Source of the DNA: Dyadobacter diqingensis
GTDB lineage: Bacteria > Bacteroidota > Bacteroidia > Cytophagales > Spirosomataceae
Assembly: GCF_024220585.1 (NCBI RefSeq)
Contig: NZ_JAMXKF010000004.1
Coordinates: forward strand, 62,001-126,000
Length of the DNA stretch: 64,000 nt
Direction: 5' to 3'
In this document: positions 19,438-29,500 of the stretch, piece after piece
Layout: each line of letters begins with the position of its first letter
How positions within the stretch are numbered: position 1 is the first letter of the stretch
Made by a program: the position numbers and the translations under genes
Notes under the pieces: generated by a model
The model's input: only the letters and a program-made list of their open reading frames with translations
Told to the model about the DNA's origin: nothing
The model's database searches: none

Positions 19438-20835
19438 TTACTTTTTGGTGTAATGCCCACCCAGATAAATGGAAAGCCCAACCGACGCTTTCCAGAAAGC
19501 ATCATTATGATTGCCCCTGGAAGCCAGATCAAAACTATCCTCAAAAAAATAATTGTACTGCCCCGAGAGGTTGACACCTATTGTTTTGGAAACCATATAT
19601 TCCAGCCCGAAACCGGCATTCGCCATTTTATCTGTTTTGCTTTGGGAGTCAAAAAAGGATTTTTCGCTGGCGGAAACGAAACCGGCACCCAGCTGGACAA
19701 AAGGACTTATTTTCTGATAGGGAAGCATACGGTATTGCACGTTGAGCTCTCCGATTTTGACTTTCCTTTTAAAGTACTCCTGTGCGGCAAAGTTGCCGAA
19801 AGTGCCACTCGCCTGAACGTTCCAGTGTGGGGATAAGCCGAAGTTTACCGCCACGCCCAGACCGGCTTTACTCGTAGACGGGCCAAAATCTCCCGTGTAA
19901 CGTAGGACGGAAGCGTTTGGCATCAGTGAAAAACGCAGACGCTCGGTATTATCGCGTGCTCCGTAAATATCCGTTTCCCGTGATTCCGTCTCTTCTTTTT
20001 TGTATTCTTCCAGCAAAGTCGCGACCCGTGTTTTTGAATTCTCTTCCGCCGTCCAGAGCCCATCCCTGATCCCTTCGATGACCAATGATTGTACTGATTT
20101 TTCAATGGCTTCGGTTACCGCCATTTGTGAGGGTTCGTTCACGGTAAATCCCGTTTCCGCTTCCAAAAGGCGTTTAAACTTGACAAAACGAAAAACACCG
20201 GCCTGCACGGATTGCGACAGAATGGTTTTAGATGTGTAAATGGTTTTGAGTATTTTTCCAGTTTTCGTAGCCACGGCCCGCAGATAAACAGTCACACGGT
20301 CCTGCCGGTATTGTGTTGAGCCACCGGTGCCAAAATATTTTAAACCGGCACCGCCTGTGATGATATTGGCGTCGTACGAAATAATACCTCCTTCCAGTAT
20401 AATCCCGGCAAAAAGCAGGGGGGGCAGGTTCTCATTTTCCGGCTTGTACTGAGCTATGCTTGACCGGATGATTTTACGTTCATTCAGCAGATTGCTTACA
20501 TTTTCGCGCTCGATGGTCATGAACCAGCCGCTTTCTTCCAGCGCTTTGAGCAAGATATTGGTTCCCCCTTGTGTCACCGCCGTGGAGTAGTTGATGCCGT
20601 TTTCGGAGGGTTTGTATTGCCCGGTCTGATCGCGGAATTTATACACCGCAACAGCCAGTTTGTCTGACGGCGGAGGCAATGTCCTGAGCCCCGGCGTAAC
20701 GCTGGTTTCTTCCCCAATGCGGGCTTCACGTGGCCGGGTTGGCTGGTTAAAGTATGGACTGCATCCCTGGAAAATGAGCGAAATAATGATGAGTGTCAGG
20801 CAAGAAAAACTCCTGAGGTTGAGTATTCTTTTCAT
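19438..20835 (-). CDS. csgG: CsgG curli secretion channel fused to a C-terminal beta-barrel domain
   Basis: 465 residues, against about 280 for E. coli CsgG. The lipoprotein signal ends IFQGC. Residues about 25-285 match CsgG: KLAVAVYKFRDQTGQY, the GGTNILLKALEESGWF block, ERENVSNLLNERKII, and a YLRAVATKTGKIL strand region, as in the ring-forming outer-membrane secretion channel for curlin subunits. Residues about 300-465 add a separate beta-rich domain with alternating pattern and a terminal aromatic-rich strand (WKASVGLSIYLG), resembling an eight-stranded OmpA-type barrel. It follows csgF in the operon. The extra barrel is the odd feature; an alternative is that it packs as a periplasmic or surface accessory domain. 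Confidence 0.9.
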   Translation of the reverse strand: MKRILNLRSFSCLTLIIISLIFQGCSPYFNQPTRPREARIGEETSVTPGLRTLPPPSDKLAVAVYKFRDQTGQYKPSENGINYSTAVTQGGTNILLKALEESGWFMTIERENVSNLLNERKIIRSSIAQYKPENENLPPLLFAGIILEGGIISYDANIITGGAGLKYFGTGGSTQYRQDRVTVYLRAVATKTGKILKTIYTSKTILSQSVQAGVFRFVKFKRLLEAETGFTVNEPSQMAVTEAIEKSVQSLVIEGIRDGLWTAEENSKTRVATLLEEYKKEETESRETDIYGARDNTERLRFSLMPNASVLRYTGDFGPSTSKAGLGVAVNFGLSPHWNVQASGTFGNFAAQEYFKRKVKIGELNVQYRMLPYQKISPFVQLGAGFVSASEKSFFDSQSKTDKMANAGFGLEYMVSKTIGVNLSGQYNYFFEDSFDLASRGNHNDAFWKASVGLSIYLGGHYTKK

Positions 20836-20903
20836 AATGATCGGCGCTAAGCATTTAGGAGGTTTTTAATCTGTTTTCTTGTGGAAATCTGATTGTCAAC
20901 AGA

Positions 20904-21317
20904 CTAATAGTAGGGCACCGTGATCGATGTTTCGCCGCCTTTCCCGTCGGTTATCCTGACAATGAGACCGTTGGATCCCGGACTGACGTCCACAACAAAT
21001 CCGCCAAACTGATAGGTCCCTTCCTTGATGCCTTCTTCGCCAAACTGGTCTTTTAACAGGCGCTGGGAGATTGAATTCAACAGCTGCCGGTTTAAGCTAT
21101 TGGTGAAATCGGCCAGCGGATCCTGATTCGCAGCGGACGACAGCTTGGCTGCGTCGGGATCTTTGGTTTTGTCCTGAGCCTGCGCCGAGCTCATCAGCCA
21201 GTTGTAGTTGAACGTATCGCCGCCAAATGACGGGTTCACCGGACGATAAACCAGTCCCTGGGTTAAGCCGGTTTGGCATGTCGTTACCAACAAAAGGAGT
21301 AGTAAATAATGTTTCAT
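20904..21317 (-). CDS. csgF: Curli assembly protein CsgF
   Basis: 137 residues, normal for CsgF, which caps the CsgG channel at the cell surface and links it to the nucleator. A signal peptide ends near TGLTQ. The mature N-terminus LVYRPVNPSFGGDTFNYNW matches the conserved CsgF segment that inserts into the CsgG pore. The C-terminal half (about 95-137) is the beta-rich domain, ending GKGGETSITVPYY. It lies 29 nt after csgE and 68 nt before csgG. Confidence 0.93.
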   Translation of the reverse strand: MKHYLLLLLLVTTCQTGLTQGLVYRPVNPSFGGDTFNYNWLMSSAQAQDKTKDPDAAKLSSAANQDPLADFTNSLNRQLLNSISQRLLKDQFGEEGIKEGTYQFGGFVVDVSPGSNGLIVRITDGKGGETSITVPYY

Positions 21318-21346
21318 AGAATTGAGATGAAGTTCGTTTTAGACTG

Positions 21347-21850
21347 TCAGCGAATACCGGAGCCCGATTGATCCTGCGACCCGAGCTGATTCTGGATATC
21401 CTGAAAGCTGATAAAATATTGAATGACCTGCTTTACCGCCTCGGAAACCTGAATGGCGAGCGCATCGGGGCGTGGCTGGGCAAAATCCTGCCAGATTGTT
21501 ACATCGTCTACTTTTATCAAAGCAATATTATTCAGACCGGGTGAGGGGATTTCCTCTATTTCAATCACCAGCTCCGGATTAGCGGCCAGGCTCAATTTTA
21601 ACTGTCTCTTCGAAGCGGTATCCAGCTGGATACTGCTCCATTCATGATAAAATGTTTCGTAAAGATCCCGGCCTATTTTGGTTTTGGTATTGTCAAGAAT
21701 AAATGCCGAAACCGCTTCTTCGTCGGACATTGTTTCGTCTAACAATTCATTTAAATCGTCGGCGTTGGACCCTAACAGGTCGTTTTCTGACTGTGCATAG
21801 GTCAGTGCCGGGGTTATCAAAAGAAACAGGGTCATGAATATTGTTTTCAC
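21347..21850 (-). CDS. csgE: Curli assembly/transport chaperone CsgE
   Basis: 167 residues with a GTG start at 21850 and a signal ending LTYAQ. The conserved block TKTKIGRDLYETFYHEW and the later LVIEIEEIPSPGLN and VTIWQDFAQPRPD segments match CsgE, the periplasmic adaptor that plugs CsgG and feeds it curlin. There is an acidic N-terminal insert (about 22-48) that E. coli CsgE lacks. It lies 19 nt behind the curlin gene and 29 nt ahead of csgF. Confidence 0.9.
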   Translation of the reverse strand: MKTIFMTLFLLITPALTYAQSENDLLGSNADDLNELLDETMSDEEAVSAFILDNTKTKIGRDLYETFYHEWSSIQLDTASKRQLKLSLAANPELVIEIEEIPSPGLNNIALIKVDDVTIWQDFAQPRPDALAIQVSEAVKQVIQYFISFQDIQNQLGSQDQSGSGIR

Positions 21851-21869
21851 CGGACATCAGGTTAAGGGG

Positions 21870-22376
21870 TTATTTTACCGGGAATGTATTCGATTGAATA
21901 CTGAGCCGCATCCCGCCACTTTGTTCAATTTTCAAGGAAGGCAATTGGCCATAACCGGCTCCATCGAGCGTTAGACTGTTGTAGTTTTGCGTCTGGTTTA
22001 CCTGAAAGTTTATACCGTTACTCGTGAGGTTTGTCAGAGAAAGCATATTGCCATTTCCCGTTTGTTCAAGCCAGTATTGACTGTTCAAAGTTTTGGCACT
22101 GAGGCCCAACGTATTTTCGTTACCGTTCTGGCGCCCGGTAATTTTGTTTCCGGTGCCTTTCAGGTCTAGATACAGGTTGTTGGAATTCCCGTTTTGGTAA
22201 ATTGAAATGTCGGCATCCCGAAAATTTGCTTTGTCAAATCCACCAATTTGCCTGACAATTGCTTCACCCGTCGTCACATTATTGCCGGCGTAGTTGGCCT
22301 GACCCTGTGTTTGTTGCGCAAGGACAGTAGCCGGAAATAGCATGGATAGGGCTACATAGTATAAAATGTTTTTCAT
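21870..22376 (-). CDS. Second curlin subunit, CsgB-like candidate nucleator
   Basis: 168 residues with signal peptide MKNILYYVALSMLFPATVLAQ. The mature chain carries irregular curlin-type repeats rich in Asn, Gln and Gly: ISIYQNGNSNNLYLDLKG, ITGRQNGNENTLGLSAK and YWLEQTGNGNMLSLTNL among others, following the pattern of a Gln, then GxxN, then alternating strand residues. The repeats are more degenerate than in the major curlin at 22929-23399, and the C-terminus carries hydrophobic and basic residues (RLSIQSNTFPVK). Both features fit a minor or nucleating subunit, but the CsgA/CsgB split is inference. Confidence 0.8.
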   Translation of the reverse strand: MKNILYYVALSMLFPATVLAQQTQGQANYAGNNVTTGEAIVRQIGGFDKANFRDADISIYQNGNSNNLYLDLKGTGNKITGRQNGNENTLGLSAKTLNSQYWLEQTGNGNMLSLTNLTSNGINFQVNQTQNYNSLTLDGAGYGQLPSLKIEQSGGMRLSIQSNTFPVK

Positions 22377-22402
22377 ATCGGCCAGGTTAAACGCGATGAA
22401 TT

Positions 22403-22795
22403 TTAGTGTTCTTTTTTTTGTGAATAGTGTGAAACAGAAACGTTGTTCCCCTGACCGCCCTGGATTACCCTCACGTAATTCCCGCCATTCGATTGCGTAA
22501 CCGAAATGACGTTTTGTCTCCGCAAGGAGTCGCCATCGGTGAATGTGGTTATCACAATGCTGTTTCCGTCTTTTTCATAGACCCGGGTATATTTTCTTTT
22601 TCCGGATCGTCCTGTTGTGATGACGGTATCAATTCTGAACGGTTTTGGGGAGGAGTCTTTTTGGTCAATAATAATTTCATTTGTTTGACTACGGACAGCT
22701 GGCTCATGACCCGGTTGTACAGGCACCACGTCTTGTCCATACAGTTTACTAGTACCGTAAATGACGAACAATGATATTAAGTACAACTGTTTCAT
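22403..22795 (-). CDS. Small secreted protein with one curlin-like repeat, curli operon
   Basis: 130 residues with a signal ending KLYGQ. Residues about 21-95 are an unrecognised polar domain (IIIDQKDSSPKPFRIDTV, then a basic RSGKRKYTRVYEKDG strand pair). Only the last 30 residues look like curlin: NGGNYVRVIQGGQGNNVSVS, one pair of strand-Gln-Gly-Asn units. It lies between the two curlin genes, in the same operon. One repeat is too few to form a fibre, so it may dock onto a fibre end or be a regulator. It is not a CsgC or CsgH match that I can recognise. Confidence 0.65.
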   Translation of the reverse strand: MKQLYLISLFVIYGTSKLYGQDVVPVQPGHEPAVRSQTNEIIIDQKDSSPKPFRIDTVITTGRSGKRKYTRVYEKDGNSIVITTFTDGDSLRRQNVISVTQSNGGNYVRVIQGGQGNNVSVSHYSQKKEH

Positions 22796-22928
22796 AACAA
22801 GTGATTTATTGTCATTTTTGGTCGGACTGTTTACAGTGCAGGCGTCCGGAAAGTATTGTTTTCGAACGCCTGTACCATTTCCTTATCCATTCCGGTAAAT
22901 AGGGAAATTTGGTATGCTGATGGTTTTG

Positions 22929-23399
22929 TTAATTGGTTTGCCGCACCACCGCTCCGTTTCGGCTTCCGTCCTGAAAGATGTAGGAATATTGGCCCCAGTT
23001 ACCGGATTGGTACACTTCAATCCAGTTTTTGTATCCGTATTGGTGCGTGTAACTTTGCAGAATTTCACCGTCTTGCGAAACTTTGGCAGAGTTTAAGTCG
23101 CCGGATTGTGTTCCCTGGGCCGAGTTATTTTTACCCATCTGAGTGGTTTCGTATTTATTTCCTTCTCCCCATTGTGTCACGTACGAGCTGTTCCATTTTC
23201 CGATTTGTTTAACATAGGCGTCATTACGTGGTTCTGACCAGTGATATCCATGCTGCTCAACATTGGAAAAGTTTGCATATCCAGCCTGAGTTACGTCAGC
23301 ATGGCTATTGTCGTTGTACTGTTGAATGTAAGAAGTGTTTTGAGCGAAAAGGTACGTGCCGGCTAGTACAGCGACGAACGTAAGAATAATTCTTTTCAT
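22929..23399 (-). CDS. Major curlin (CsgA-like amyloid fibre subunit)
   Basis: 156 residues with signal MKRIILTFVAVLAGTYLFAQ. The mature part is almost entirely curlin half-repeats of about 11 residues with N at the start and Q near position 7: NDAYVKQIGKW, NSSYVTQWGEG, NSAKVSQDGEI, NWIEVYQSGNW. About twelve can be counted, making roughly six strand-turn-strand units. One insertion (HGYHWSEPR) interrupts the series. The composition (Asn, Gln, Gly, Tyr, Ser) matches amyloid-forming extracellular fibre subunits. It is the first gene of the operon, after a 700-bp upstream region. Confidence 0.88.
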   Translation of the reverse strand: MKRIILTFVAVLAGTYLFAQNTSYIQQYNDNSHADVTQAGYANFSNVEQHGYHWSEPRNDAYVKQIGKWNSSYVTQWGEGNKYETTQMGKNNSAQGTQSGDLNSAKVSQDGEILQSYTHQYGYKNWIEVYQSGNWGQYSYIFQDGSRNGAVVRQTN

Positions 23400-24098
23400 A
23401 GAATAGAAAGTTTAGTAAAGTGAGAAAAAGTGGACTGTCAATCGGAATGAATAAGGTTTTTAGATAATGCCAATAAGATTGCGCAAATAGACTGGCGTTT
23501 TTCCGGAAATGCTGTTTGCTGTATTAGTCGAAGCCAATCCGCCATTCTCCTCGGGCTGAGAAGATTAGAAAATACTAAAAATATTTAACTAATTTATTAT
23601 CAATAAGTTAATTCTATTCTAATTAGAAAAAATACTTAAAAATGGGTATCCCGACAGATTTTAAAGAAAGTTATACTGAATTTTCAGTACCGGTTTTAAA
23701 CCATTTCCTTGTTGCTTTATTTTGTCATTACCGTTAAATAAGTCAGTGTAGAAATAGTATTATTTTATTTTATAATACTAATATATTTGAACTGCACTAG
23801 CTACTCCGTCGTTCTTATCATTTTCACTTATCCCTCTCAAAATGAATATGAAAGAAATATGCTCATTCACTTTTTTCGTTTAAGACGATCTGAAAAGTAA
23901 GGCAGTCCCGGCTGTTTACTTAAAAGTTTGCTCTTATTGAAGTTGCCCTGGATTTTTCAGGACATAGCTAGAAAATTTCTGCTTTTTTATTGAACGTATT
24001 TTGGTATACGTAAGGTTTGTCGCATCCCGGAACAAAACAATTTACTCAGCTTCTGGCTTGCCGGTTATCCGGAAGTCATTGAAATTTTTCCAAAGGTT
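23400..24098. other. Long A/T-rich region between curli operon and divergent sigma factor gene
   Basis: 699 bp with no convincing gene. It separates the minus-strand curli operon from the plus-strand sigma gene and must hold both promoters. One TATATTTG box (a match to the Bacteroidota -7 element) lies at 23782-23789 on the plus strand, but no TTTG is found 20 nt upstream, so it is weak. The length is typical of heavily regulated promoters. Confidence 0.4.
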
Positions 24099-24686
24099 AT
24101 GTATTTACTCAATGAAATTAGTTTCGCTGACGATCCTGTCATTGTCTCCATCCGTAAAGGAGGCGTGGAAAGGGAGAAGTCAGTCAAGAAGATGATCGCA
24201 GATTATCACGGATATATTCACAAGTTACATATCCAGACCAACGTTAGTCAGAATATTTTAAGGGACATTTACATTGACACGATTATCGTAATCATCGCAA
24301 AGATTGAGGATGGTTCGTTTAAAGGCGAGAGTAAGCTGTCAACTTATCTTTATCGTATTTTTTACTTCAAAACGATCGATTTTATCCGTAAAACCTCAGT
24401 AAATAAAATTGACTACCGGGATGACGTTCCTGACTCCCAGGATTTTTCGAAAGACATTGCCAAAGCGGTTGAGGTGGATGAGGACATTGGGCGAATGATT
24501 CGTCTGCTCGATAACATGTGTCCACCCTGCCGGCAGATTATCATGGACTGGGCTTACTGGGGGTTTTCGGCGGAGGAAATTGCCAAGCGGATAGGTGAAG
24601 ATGATCCGGTTAAATTTTCAAAAATCAAGTATGGCTGCATAGAAAAACTGAAAAAATTATGGAACAAACAGGCTGAAAATGTCTGA
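24099..24686 (+). CDS. ECF-type RNA polymerase sigma factor divergent from curli operon
   Basis: A 195-residue sigma-70-family protein with region 2 (about 50-100; LSTYLYRIFYFKTIDFIRKT is the region 2.3-2.4 helix) and region 4 (about 140-190; CPPCRQIIMDWAYWGFSAEE is the helix-turn-helix). No anti-sigma gene is adjacent, unlike the second ECF gene at 31402. The curli genes are the only neighbours on its upstream side, so it may control them or answer the same cue; this is inference. A terminator follows. Confidence 0.82.
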   Translation: MYLLNEISFADDPVIVSIRKGGVEREKSVKKMIADYHGYIHKLHIQTNVSQNILRDIYIDTIIVIIAKIEDGSFKGESKLSTYLYRIFYFKTIDFIRKTSVNKIDYRDDVPDSQDFSKDIAKAVEVDEDIGRMIRLLDNMCPPCRQIIMDWAYWGFSAEEIAKRIGEDDPVKFSKIKYGCIEKLKKLWNKQAENV

Positions 24687-24729
24687 GTCGGAATAACGGA
24701 TGTTGCTGATCAGGAATGCCTGAAAACAA

Positions 24730-24772
24730 AATCGTTTGGCCGGCTCAATTTTTGGGCCTGACCAAACGATTA
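24730..24772. terminator. Bidirectional terminator between sigma gene and SusD gene
   Basis: The arms AATCGTTTGG and CCAAACGATT flank a partly paired GC-rich inner stem (GCC with GGC) and a T-rich loop. The structure lies between two converging genes and is followed by T-rich sequence on the plus strand. Confidence 0.7.
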
Positions 24773-24794
24773 TTTATTGTGGATGCTGAAACGT

Positions 24795-26573
24795 TTAATT
24801 ATAACCCGGATTCTGTTTCAGTTTAGCGACGCCGTTTACCACACTCATATCGATCTGATATTGCGGGATCGGGTAGTAGGTGTTTTTTCCGGCGGTAAAT
24901 TTCCCGCCGTTCAGATCCGTCGTGATTTTTGATTCATAACTGAAAAATCCGTTCAGTTCTTTGTCGGCAAGACCCCAGCGTACCAGATCGAAAAACCGGT
25001 GGCCTTCCATCGCCAGCTCAATACCTCTTTCGAAATAAATAGCCTTCAATGCAAAGGCTTTGCCTTCTGCCGAAAATTTGCCGTCTGCGTACGTTTTTAT
25101 GGCATAATTTGCCGCCGGTTTTGCTGAAAAACCACCTAGCGGATTTGCTTTGTCAAGATATTGATAAAGCCAGCTGGCCGGTTTTGCCGCTCGCGCGCGT
25201 ACCAGATTCACATATTCCTGCGCCTTTAACAAACTTCCTGCATTGGCCTCCGCTTCCGCCGCCATCAGCAGAACATCGGCATAACGGATTACCAGCACGT
25301 TGATCGCGTTCCCCGGGGCCCATGAGCTCAGATCTGCATAAAGGTCCTGATTTTTTTGACGGTGGATATTCTTTTTTGGGGCATAGGGGCCCGCATAAGC
25401 CTGGTCACGCACCCAGTCCATGCCGGGATACAGTCCCCAGTCATGGTAAGGAATACCTCTTCGGCCGACCGTCCAGTCCAGGCGAGGATCCAGCGTGCCT
25501 TCGTCTGGTGTAAATGCGGCGGAGGAAGTAAGGCCCATATCACTTTTCACGGCGTGTGCGTTGGCTTCATCCAGATACGGAAGGCCGTTGGCATCGGTAC
25601 GGAATGCATTAACGAGGTCTTGCGTTGGCTGAAAAAATCCGCAGCAACTGAATGGCGCGCCGGTGCCGTATGGGAAATTCAACATACCGCCCATGTTGGC
25701 ATTGGTAATGTCGAGCGTTCCGTCATTGGCAACCATCTGGATCGCAAAAACAGATTCTGCATTGTTTTTGGTGGAGGCGTCGAAGTTGTTTTGAAAATCA
25801 ACCAAACCGTATTTCAGTCCATTGGAAGTGATGCCGCCTTGGATAACTTCTGTGAAAACCGGAATTGCCAGCGCGTCTTTTTTCTCATACAAATACGTTT
25901 TCCCCAGATAAGCCCCGGCCGCCCATTTGTTGGCGCGGGCCACCTGCGACTGCGTGGCAGGCAGATGTTCATAGGCGAATTTGAAATCAGCTTCGATCAT
26001 CGGCCAGATATCGACGTCGTTCGACTGGTTGAAGTCGGTGGTTTTTTCATCAATCCAGGGCACCATGTTCCACATTTTCTTCAACTCAAAATAATAGTGT
26101 CCGCGAAGAAAACGGGCCTGGGCTTCAATTTTTGCTTTGTCATCTTCGGAGATTTCTTTCACCAGTGCCAACACTTTTAAAACGGTGTTGGCGCGGGTCA
26201 CTCCTTCGTACAACGCCTTCCATTTGGTGTTGAAAAATCCGTTATCAGCACCTGTGTTAAATGTGGCAATGGCGCTGATCGGTGTCTGGTCGCCGCCGTC
26301 ACTTCCTTTGTGCGCATCGCCGCCGGCTACGGCGCCATAAATCCAGTTATCGGGAGCAGACTCCCAGCCGCTTCCGCCGGTGAAATCACCCTGGCCATCC
26401 AATGCTGCATAAGCACCGGTCAGCAGTGCGTCAATGCCTTTGGCGTTGGCCAAAACATCGTCACCCAGCGCACCCTGCACCGGTTTGTCTAAAAAATCAT
26501 CCTGACAAGCCTGCGAAAGTAAAAGAGTTGTGGCAAGGCAGAGCGCACTTATATATCTGATCATTTTGTTCAT
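24795..26573 (-). CDS. SusD/RagB-family nutrient-binding lipoprotein
   Basis: A 592-residue outer-membrane surface lipoprotein with its lipobox at LLLSQACQDDF. It has the N-terminal SusD helices and TPR-like region (ARFLRGHYYFELKKMWNMVP), and the C-terminal RagB block (VLVIRYADVLLMAAEAEAN, then FERGIELAMEGHRFFDLVRWG). It captures a ligand and closes over the SusC barrel encoded 18 nt upstream. Trp and Asp rich segments around residues 380-420 could line the ligand site. The substrate is not identifiable; no glycoside hydrolase is adjacent. Confidence 0.95.
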   Translation of the reverse strand: MNKMIRYISALCLATTLLLSQACQDDFLDKPVQGALGDDVLANAKGIDALLTGAYAALDGQGDFTGGSGWESAPDNWIYGAVAGGDAHKGSDGGDQTPISAIATFNTGADNGFFNTKWKALYEGVTRANTVLKVLALVKEISEDDKAKIEAQARFLRGHYYFELKKMWNMVPWIDEKTTDFNQSNDVDIWPMIEADFKFAYEHLPATQSQVARANKWAAGAYLGKTYLYEKKDALAIPVFTEVIQGGITSNGLKYGLVDFQNNFDASTKNNAESVFAIQMVANDGTLDITNANMGGMLNFPYGTGAPFSCCGFFQPTQDLVNAFRTDANGLPYLDEANAHAVKSDMGLTSSAAFTPDEGTLDPRLDWTVGRRGIPYHDWGLYPGMDWVRDQAYAGPYAPKKNIHRQKNQDLYADLSSWAPGNAINVLVIRYADVLLMAAEAEANAGSLLKAQEYVNLVRARAAKPASWLYQYLDKANPLGGFSAKPAANYAIKTYADGKFSAEGKAFALKAIYFERGIELAMEGHRFFDLVRWGLADKELNGFFSYESKITTDLNGGKFTAGKNTYYPIPQYQIDMSVVNGVAKLKQNPGYN

Positions 26574-26591
26574 GTCCTGTCGCTTTTGAGA

Positions 26592-29500
26592 TTAAAAAGT
26601 AAGGTTAAGACCAACGGTGTACTGGCGCGACGAAGGGTAGGAGCCCTCATCAATACCAAAAATTGTCTGACTGTTGTTTGTGTTTCTGCTGATCTCCGGA
26701 TCAAGACCGGAATAACCTGTAACGGTAAACAGGTTGGTCGCCTGCAGATAAAGTCTGAACTGCTGAACTTTGATCTTTCTTAATAAGCCCGGCGAGAAAT
26801 TGTAGCCGATCTGAACATTCTTTGCTCTCAGATAAGACCCGTCTTCCACGAAATAAGAGTTAGGCACATTGATGGTGCTGAAAGAACTTGCGTTTTCCTG
26901 GATCGGCGCTTTGGCATTGTGGTTTTCGGGCGTCCACGAATTGTACAAAGCCGTTTTACTTTTTGCACCCGAGCGCGATGAGTTGAAATCGGTCCACCAC
27001 AAAGTCTGGTTCCAGACTTCGTTGCCTTGCACACCATAAAGGAACAGGCTGAAATCGAAGTTTTTGTAGTTGAAACCCAGGTTTAACCCATAACTGAAAT
27101 CAGGGTTCGGATTGCCAAGCATGGTTCTGTCGGCGGAGGAAATGATACCGTCACCGTTTGTATTGGCATAGCGGAATCGTCCCAAAGCGGCACCTTCCTG
27201 ATACACCGCATCCGCATTGCCGGTCTGCTGAACAGCCTGCGCATTAGCCTGATTTATTTCTTCCTGAGAGTTCCAGAATCCGGTAACCTTGTATCCAAAA
27301 AACTGACCGATGGAGTTGCCAACCTGGTTTCTGACAATCGAGGCGCCGTCGAAACCGCGACCTTCCAGGTCAAAATAATTAGCACTGTTGGTAACTTTAA
27401 GAATCTTGTTATTGTAAGTGGTCAGCGTTAATGTGGCATTCAGTTTCAAATCCTGAGCAAGATCGAACTTGGAATTAATTTGCAGGTCAATCCCTTTGTT
27501 TTTCATTTGACCAATGTTAACGAAAGGAACGGTCCCACCGCCGGCTGTGCCAATCAATGACGGATTGAAAAGCAGGTCCTTGATTTCCTTGACGTAATAA
27601 TCAGCGATGATATCAAGTCGGCCTTTGAAGAAAGTCGCGTCGATACCGATGTTGGTACTTACATTTTTCTCCCAAACTGCGGAAGGATTCCCAATCTGGA
27701 TTTTTTCAAAACCTTCCAACGCCCCCGATCCGCCGGTTCCGTTCAGGTCATAATAGGAACTGCGGCGGTTTGATCCGTAGGTGGTGAAAGCATTCGAAGA
27801 ACCCACGTTGATCTGGTTTCCCATCACACCATAGTTGGCGCGGAGTTTCAGGTCATCGAGCCAGGAAATTCCTTTCATGAAATTTTCCTGAGAAATCCGC
27901 CATCCCGCACTTACAGCAGGGAATGTTCCATATCTTTTGTTAATGAATTTCGAAGATCCGTCGCGTCTGATCACGGCTCCGAAAAGATATTTATCATTGA
28001 AAATATAATCAACGCGACCGATCAAAGAATATAAGCCATCTGCGGAGCGGCTGCTGTAATTGCTTCTCGTTCCTGAGCCGGTCGACAGGTTCATGTAATT
28101 TGGGTCGAAGGAGAAATAACCCTGCGTACTCCCGCCGGAATCATAACCTTTGCTGTTGTAGCTTTCGGTGCCGCCTACAACTGTCAGTTCATGTTTACCA
28201 AGACTTTTATGAAAAGTGACGAGATTGGTCCAGGTCCAGTTATAGCCGGAGTAAGCATCTTCCCGGTACGTGTTGGTATTGCTGTTTTCCTTGTTTTCGT
28301 ATTGCGGGAAATCGAATGAAGTGGACCGGCCTGAATAGTTTTCTCCACCGAAACTGGTGCGGAAAGTCAGATCTTTAAATAAATCGAATTCTGCAAAAAT
28401 GTTTCCAAAAAGACGGTTATCCTGTCCTTTGTTATAGCGTGTACGATCACGCATCGCGACCGGATTAAAAGCATCACCCATGCCTGCCGCGCGGCTTCCC
28501 GCATAGTTTCCCATGATGTCGTGCACAGGTACAATCGGCTGCAAACGGAATGAAAATGCGATGGCCGATCCGCCGTCAGACAATGTAGTTCTTGGGTTGT
28601 CACTGATCGAGTATGCCAGGTTTTCACCAATACGGATGTGTTTGCCAATGTTATACTGACTGTTTGAACGCAGCGTGTACCTTTTCAGATACGTGTTGGT
28701 TAGCGCGCCCTGCTGATTAAAATAGTTTAGCGAAAAAAGATAATTGCCCTGATCACTGCCGCCGCTTAGCGAAACATTATGGCTGGTCGATGGAGCGGAC
28801 TTGAAGATTTCGTGAAACCAGTCTGTACCTTGCTTATTCGCTTTCACGATCTGGTTGAAACTGTTAAAATCATCAACAGAGGTATAGTTGGGATTGACAT
28901 AATAAAGCGACGGATCTGTTTTTGGATCACCTTCCTTAGCACCCGTCGGGAGAATATAGTCGGGGAGAACCGGTGATGCGCCATAACCATACTGATCATC
29001 GCCCACTTTCAAACCCGAATTTTTCTGTACCTGGAATTTCAGCTGTGCCTGTTCCTGCGGAGTCAGGGTGTTCCAGACGTTGCCACCCGGAGGTGTCTGA
29101 ACGCCATACCAGGCCGTGTAGTTTACTTTTACCTTATCTTTTCCTTTTTTTGTTGTGATAATGATCACACCATTGGCAGCACGAGAGCCGTAAATGGAAG
29201 CGGAACCAGCATCTTTCAGCACCTGCATAGAACCGATATCATTCGGGTTAAGATCCGAAATGGATGTCGTAGGAACGCCGTCGACGACATAAAGCGGGGC
29301 ATTATTTCCAAAGGTATTGATCCCGCGGATACGGACCTGCGGTGTTTCGCCGGGCTGTCCGGAACCGAGGATGGTAACGCCTGACGCTCGTCCCTGCAAC
29401 TGGCTCGTTACCTGGCCGCTCGGCGTCTGATTCAGCTGGTCCACATCGACAACAGAAACGGCGCCGATTAAATCTTTTTTACGTTGCGAGCTATAACCCG

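Noticed and set aside
22929..23399. Periodic short repeats that might suggest a tandem-repeat or CRISPR array
   Set aside because: The period is about 33 nt at the protein level (curlin half-repeats), the DNA copies are diverged, and the frame is open throughout.
23782..23789. TATATTTG box as the sigma gene promoter
   Set aside because: No TTTG at the expected 20-nt distance, and the leader would be over 300 nt.
25356..26180. 274-codon plus-strand open frame
   Set aside because: It lies wholly inside the SusD gene on the other strand and its residues match no family; it is an antisense shadow.
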